Shown one piece after another: positions 57,301-58,318 of a stretch of 58,318 nt of DNA. Origin of the DNA: CAZMCC01 sp964564695 (lineage in GTDB: Bacteria > Planctomycetota > Phycisphaerae > Phycisphaerales > UBA1924). Position numbers and translations under genes: made by a program. Each line of letters opens with the position of its first letter. The stretch's first letter is position 1. The stretch spans positions 1 through 58,318 of the forward strand of contig CAZMCC010000010.1 of the NCBI GenBank assembly GCA_964564695.1, read 5' to 3'. Below the pieces are notes generated by a model. It saw only the letters and a program-made list of their open reading frames with translations. It made no database searches and had not been told where the DNA came from.

Positions 57301-57945
57301 CCGGTGCGTGAGCTGCCCCGTGTCCGCGGCGCTGCGGATCATCCACGTATCCGCGTTTGGACGCTCGATCACGACCGCGTTGCCCGAACTATCCTCGACC
57401 CGCACCAACCGTCCCGTACTGTCGAACACCCGGGCCTCGCCGTTTCGACGCACAAGTCGCCACTGCGCGGACATGTTGTCAAACGTCAGCGCTTCATGCA
57501 CCCCCGCCGGTGGGTGATAGCGGCCGCCGATGAGCGTGTAGACGCGCCGTGCCCCATCGTCCTCGATCACCGTTGCCTTGCCCGAGGACGACTGCACCCG
57601 GCCGGAGTACGTGTGGCTCCAAAGTGGGATCACCGACCCGGGATGGTTTGACGCCGTGACGTTGACGCCGCTGTTCTGAAACAACTCGAAGCGAACTTCA
57701 GGGCCAACGGGATCAAACGCAAAAACATCGATACGTGTCAAAAGGTTGCCGGTCCGCACATTTATCCAGCTGAAGTCACTGACCGTGCCCTGCCCTTCCC
57801 ACGCCTCGGCTTCCCCGGGCGGCGATGGGGGCGCCAACGGCTCGGCGGGTTTGCTTGGAATCGGATCCCCGACCTCCAAAGGCTGCGCAATCACCGTTGC
57901 ACAGGCCGCGATGGTTGCGAGGAGGGCGGTCACAACGCGAATCAT
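54364..57945 (-). CDS. exported RHS/YD-repeat protein
   Basis: About 1193 residues. Signal peptide VVTALLATIAACATVIAQ, an N-terminal beta region with WINVRTGNLLTRIDVFAFD, then many YD-type repeats (FKYDSQKRLASLDFRG, YEFDVQDNLRAIVDPDG, YQYDIVGRLLHMTTGD, LTYDPAGNLTQTRW, YTYDNAGNRMGKVDHG). The RHS core ends RWYQPEIGRYIQRDPIGIRG then NVYMYARNNPMTLVDPDG. After residue 1084 a variable tail of 109 residues starts TSPQSVSAAK, contains a hydrophobic Gly/Ala segment and ends CPSCWDWVWW. Such tails are often toxins or processing signals; this one matches no family known to me. No VgrG or PAAR gene is near. Confidence 0.93.
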   Translation of the reverse strand: MIRVVTALLATIAACATVIAQPLEVGDPIPSKPAEPLAPPSPPGEAEAWEGQGTVSDFSWINVRTGNLLTRIDVFAFDPVGPEVRFELFQNSGVNVTASNHPGSVIPLWSHTYSGRVQSSSGKATVIEDDGARRVYTLIGGRYHPPAGVHEALTFDNMSAQWRLVRRNGEARVFDSTGRLVRVEDSSGNAVVIERPNADTWMIRSAADTGQLTHRLVLTLQQGRLQSIEDPTQRRRYFVYGSDGRLQRVTPGQGVLPGAPTGPRDIAFKYDSQKRLASLDFRGLYVTEHAFSGTGVTIRSLPVGQGTILKRRFEVHRTQGHGPLPPVDPSTKYWTLYTDRHERVWRYEFDVQDNLRAIVDPDGWRQRWQYDAGRNRVLFENELGDTWLASFGPVGTLLKLTTPLGYEWTMEYAPVGNPATTNVYRLTRTTDPEGNWVAFHYNELFDPLLVSVIEECPDGQGNPAASTTLEYFGPETPAARGMVKRVTDAGGVGTEYGYDQYGYQNRLIEGTEPGRMAVVPREDGTTNSPGGLPVSAIHDAGEDPEQRYDDDGNPTFCVYERMRDRGVLPPRLGSVPSPQFEDPSMCSGDVDRDTFGRLIREDGCTPGGNRWLALGYDEHGQIASRTLGSSESGATIVREVLYSERDPEGEVLNRTGPDGLTSTYQYDIVGRLLHMTTGDSWVTLTYDPAGNLTQTRWSNGTSEAREYDSDGRLISVMSTGPGEQLLAVVYYTWSPRNLVVARVDIDLVRATYADSAFDYDARGKLIGETRNGPDPYSLSYTYDNAGNRMGKVDHGQGRSTVYFYDTEEANRDPAFPTNHNRLLRYDEYVGSVVVRTVRYVYYKTGHVSNIIVKDAGDSSYRGLALTYTRGGLLWLALWDRWQDDGHGGFTGYERLAAREFRADGLDRYLTRDLDPATLAPLAPGGTWTDHDFSGPVADYSAEQGLLTPHGGYALGGALETKPDGSVSQVSHADMTGTATVTTDDSGQATSPAAVPVTTAFGERVNTAAPPTRYGYGGRFGYESSLLTLPGAAGTRPLTFIRTGARWYQPEIGRYIQRDPIGIRGDLNVYMYARNNPMTLVDPDGTSPQSVSAAKTPKIQGLPSPLRQHIKSLLPKYVGGNGTTILGKGVGGTLARIGATRAGTFLFGYCMPIAGAAATGYQVGSAIADNTGIDEWIGDKLGRLCPSCWDWVWW

Positions 57946-58046
57946 CCTGGCATATGGGCTCCCAGGATGCCCGAAAGAGGCATTCTGGCCAAAAATAACA
58001 AAGCACGACGCGTGCGCCTAGTCAGGTTGCTGAGATTTTTTTAGTC

Positions 58047-58318
58047 TTAACTCAGCTTCTTCAGGCGCATCATCAGATCGTCGGCGTTCGGGCTGTTTTC
58101 CATCGCGACCCGCATGTGGATGTATTCCTGCTCCACAAGCTCGACGAGCGACTGGTTGAAGTCCTTCATGCCGACCTGGATGGCTTCCACCGAGTTCAGG
58201 TATTCCCGCAGCTCGCCCTCGCGGGACTCGAGGATGTGCTTGCGGACGACCGCGTTGTTCACCAGGGTCTCGAGGGCCTGGTGTCGGTGAATGTTCGCGG
58301 TCTGGTGCGGCCACAGGC
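58047..58318 (-). CDS. PilT-family twitching ATPase, C-terminal end (runs off window)
   Basis: Partial: the reading frame enters at the window edge and ends TAA at 58047. The visible 89 residues read QALETLVNNAVVRKHILESR, VGMKDFNQSLVELVEQEY and NSPNADDLMMRLKKLS. They match the end of PilT/PilU retraction ATPases (A..LIRE/VRKHI, MQTFDQSL..L, A..NPDDL.LR). The catalytic domain lies outside the window. The GTG at 58262 is internal, not a start. It lies upstream of the RHS gene on the same strand, 101 bp apart. Confidence 0.78.
   Translation of the reverse strand, partial: LWPHQTANIHRHQALETLVNNAVVRKHILESREGELREYLNSVEAIQVGMKDFNQSLVELVEQEYIHMRVAMENSPNADDLMMRLKKLS

Overview
The window is GC-rich throughout (about 65-70% by eye), with sparse Shine-Dalgarno sites, several GTG/TTG starts and many opposite-strand shadow frames. 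The gene content points to a planctomycete, most likely class Phycisphaerae. Supporting features are three tandem proteins with a C-terminal CxxC-GYDRRGL-CPEC zinc ribbon, a giant subtilisin-like protease with the N-terminal 'LEPRMHLDA' motif of planctomycete surface proteins, a secreted protein with a PTPGA / Leu-Ala / RRRR sorting tail, an ECF sigma paired with a Ser/Thr kinase, and a tricorn-type protease. No phage, plasmid, CRISPR array or rRNA operon is visible.

Layout. 0-10.3 kb is housekeeping and envelope chemistry: hydrolase, orphan DNA methyltransferase, glycosyltransferase, LPS-kinase-like protein, two SAM methyltransferases, Tag glycosylase, an ECF sigma/cupin anti-sigma pair, a double FKBP isomerase and a Nudix hydrolase. 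10.3-11.1 kb is non-coding or degenerate, with palindromic TTTGTGCGCACAAA boxes. 11.1-14.4 kb holds three zinc-ribbon membrane paralogues and a UbiA-type prenyltransferase resembling decaprenyl-phosphate phosphoribosyltransferases. 14.4-18.4 kb encodes amino-sugar recycling (GH20, AnmK, MurQ). 18.7-22.8 kb has a Zn-finger/kinase/TPR protein, its ECF sigma and a sorting-signal protein. 22.9-29.1 kb has rlmN, a decayed REP-associated transposase bracketed by two REPIN-like repeats, a DCC-family protein and a tricorn-like protease. 29.4-34.8 kb is the subtilase. Then come tRNA-Lys, an SNF2 helicase and a separate SWIM zinc-finger protein, a BNR/sialidase-like protein, a less GC-rich orphan membrane gene and tRNA-Gln. 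43.3-49.7 kb is a translation and precursor cluster (glmU-like, prs, rplY, pth, rpsF, ssb, rplI) interrupted by a frameshifted DUF2625 gene. 50-58.3 kb holds a CvpA-like protein, a degenerate GspE-like ATPase with a vestigial copy of its 5' end, an RHS protein with a small membrane protein, and the C-terminus of a PilT-family ATPase.

The most unusual property is the density of intergenic palindromic repeats. At least five designs occur: (1) GGTGCC + variable stem + GCTTTG-type loop; (2) inverted CGCGTCCTCCGCG pairs; (3) GTAGCC elements with GAA-loop mini-hairpins; (4) the TGATCCGAGCC REPIN around the transposase remnant; (5) GAGCGTMAGCGAG repeats. They lie in gaps and often start at a stop codon. 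Several pseudogenes (transposase, phosphatase fragment, DUF2625, GspE vestige) lie in the same gaps. All functional calls are read from sequence and family knowledge; no database search was run.
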